Below, piece by piece: positions 6,276-6,367 of a stretch of DNA of 6,367 nt. Position numbers and translations under genes: made by a program. How positions within the stretch are numbered: position 1 is the first letter of the stretch; the number at the start of each line of letters is the position of its first letter. The DNA is from Gammaproteobacteria bacterium (GTDB lineage Bacteria > Pseudomonadota > Gammaproteobacteria > Pseudomonadales > Porticoccaceae), in NCBI GenBank assembly GCA_003646355.1, contig QNFO01000074.1:1-6367 (forward strand), in the 5' to 3' direction. The notes beneath the pieces were generated by a model, which made no database searches, was not told where the DNA came from, and saw only the letters and a list, made by a program, of their open reading frames with translations.

Positions 6276-6367
6276 TGAAATAGAAGAAGCGGCTAGCTGC
6301 CTGTAGGCTAATCGTTTTTTCTCCAGCAAGAGATGCAACAATGAAACACTACCAGCAGCTAACCTAT
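6246..6367 (+). mobile_element. left end of an IS30-family insertion sequence (partial)
   Basis: SDR homology stops at about 6244 and the next recognisable coding start, at 6341, is an IS30-type transposase. The roughly 95 bases between them code for nothing and would be the left terminal segment with the inverted repeat. It begins near TTGAATTCAA (6246-6255) and continues with CCTGAAGTGC, which resembles ends that I recall from IS30-family members, though I cannot verify this. The exact outer edge cannot be set without the right end and the target duplication. Six T residues at 6315-6320 follow a short dyad (TAGC 6294-6297, GCTA 6307-6310) that is too weak to call a terminator. Confidence 0.7.
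6341..6367 (+). CDS. IS30-family transposase, N-terminal nine codons (partial)
   Basis: The nine codons up to the window edge read MKHYQQLTY. This matches the characteristic opening of IS30-family DDE transposases, which continue with an (E)QRYQIY-type helix-turn-helix that binds the terminal repeats. The purine-rich AAGAGA at 6328-6333 is a plausible ribosome site, seven bases before the ATG. Only the first residues are visible, so the call rests on this short match and on the abrupt break of the SDR gene 95 bases upstream. The catalytic DDE core would lie to the right of the window. Confidence 0.7.

Noticed and set aside
6291..6320. Possible terminator ahead of the transposase (dyad plus six T)
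   Set aside because: The best stem is four base pairs with a nine-base loop, or a GCCT/AGGC pair with an impossible two-base loop, and the T-run is five or more bases away.

Overview
The window looks like chromosomal DNA of a marine-type gammaproteobacterium. The coding regions that I sampled by hand run at about 53% GC. The N-terminal part of DnaE is of the replicative, E. coli-like kind. Two acyl-CoA dehydrogenase genes lie in tandem, opposite an SDR gene of the HSD17B4 type. I lean towards a Spongiibacteraceae/Cellvibrionales relative, but this is an impression from the proteins and not a search result.

Layout from left to right. (1) Positions 1-1244, minus strand: the first 414 codons of dnaE (DNA polymerase III alpha), running off the left edge inside the catalytic aspartate motif. 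(2) Positions 1360-2454, minus strand: a ketoacyl-ACP synthase III (FabH-like) with an intact Cys-His-Asn triad and a C-terminal tail of about 40 residues. It is 115 bases upstream of dnaE on the same strand. (3) Positions 2455-2769: a 315-base divergent intergenic region with a perfect 7-bp inverted repeat inside a candidate promoter for the FabH-like gene. (4) Positions 2770-3252, plus strand: a small exported periplasmic protein that starts at GTG and is clearly more AT-rich than its neighbours. A 10-bp perfect hairpin follows it. (5) Positions 3340-4482 and 4519-5754, minus strand: two acyl-CoA dehydrogenases separated by 36 bases, almost certainly one operon and probably the two halves of a heteromeric enzyme. 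(6) Positions 5755-5939: a divergent promoter region. (7) Position 5940 onward, plus strand: an SDR of the (3R)-hydroxyacyl-CoA dehydrogenase/HSD17B4 type that breaks off just after its NNAG motif. The sequence then changes into what looks like the left end of an IS30-family insertion sequence, whose transposase begins at 6341 (MKHYQQLTY) and runs off the right edge.

Functionally, genes 5-7 would provide successive beta-oxidation-type steps: dehydrogenation of an acyl-CoA, then oxidation of the hydroxyacyl-CoA. The substrate could be bulky, such as a steroid side chain, but the sequence alone does not fix it. As sequenced, the SDR lacks its catalytic Tyr-Lys half. The pathway would therefore depend on another copy, or is damaged in this strain. 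I saw no CRISPR array, tRNA, rRNA, phage gene or defence system. The most notable event is the fresh-looking IS insertion in the SDR gene; no clearly new system is visible.
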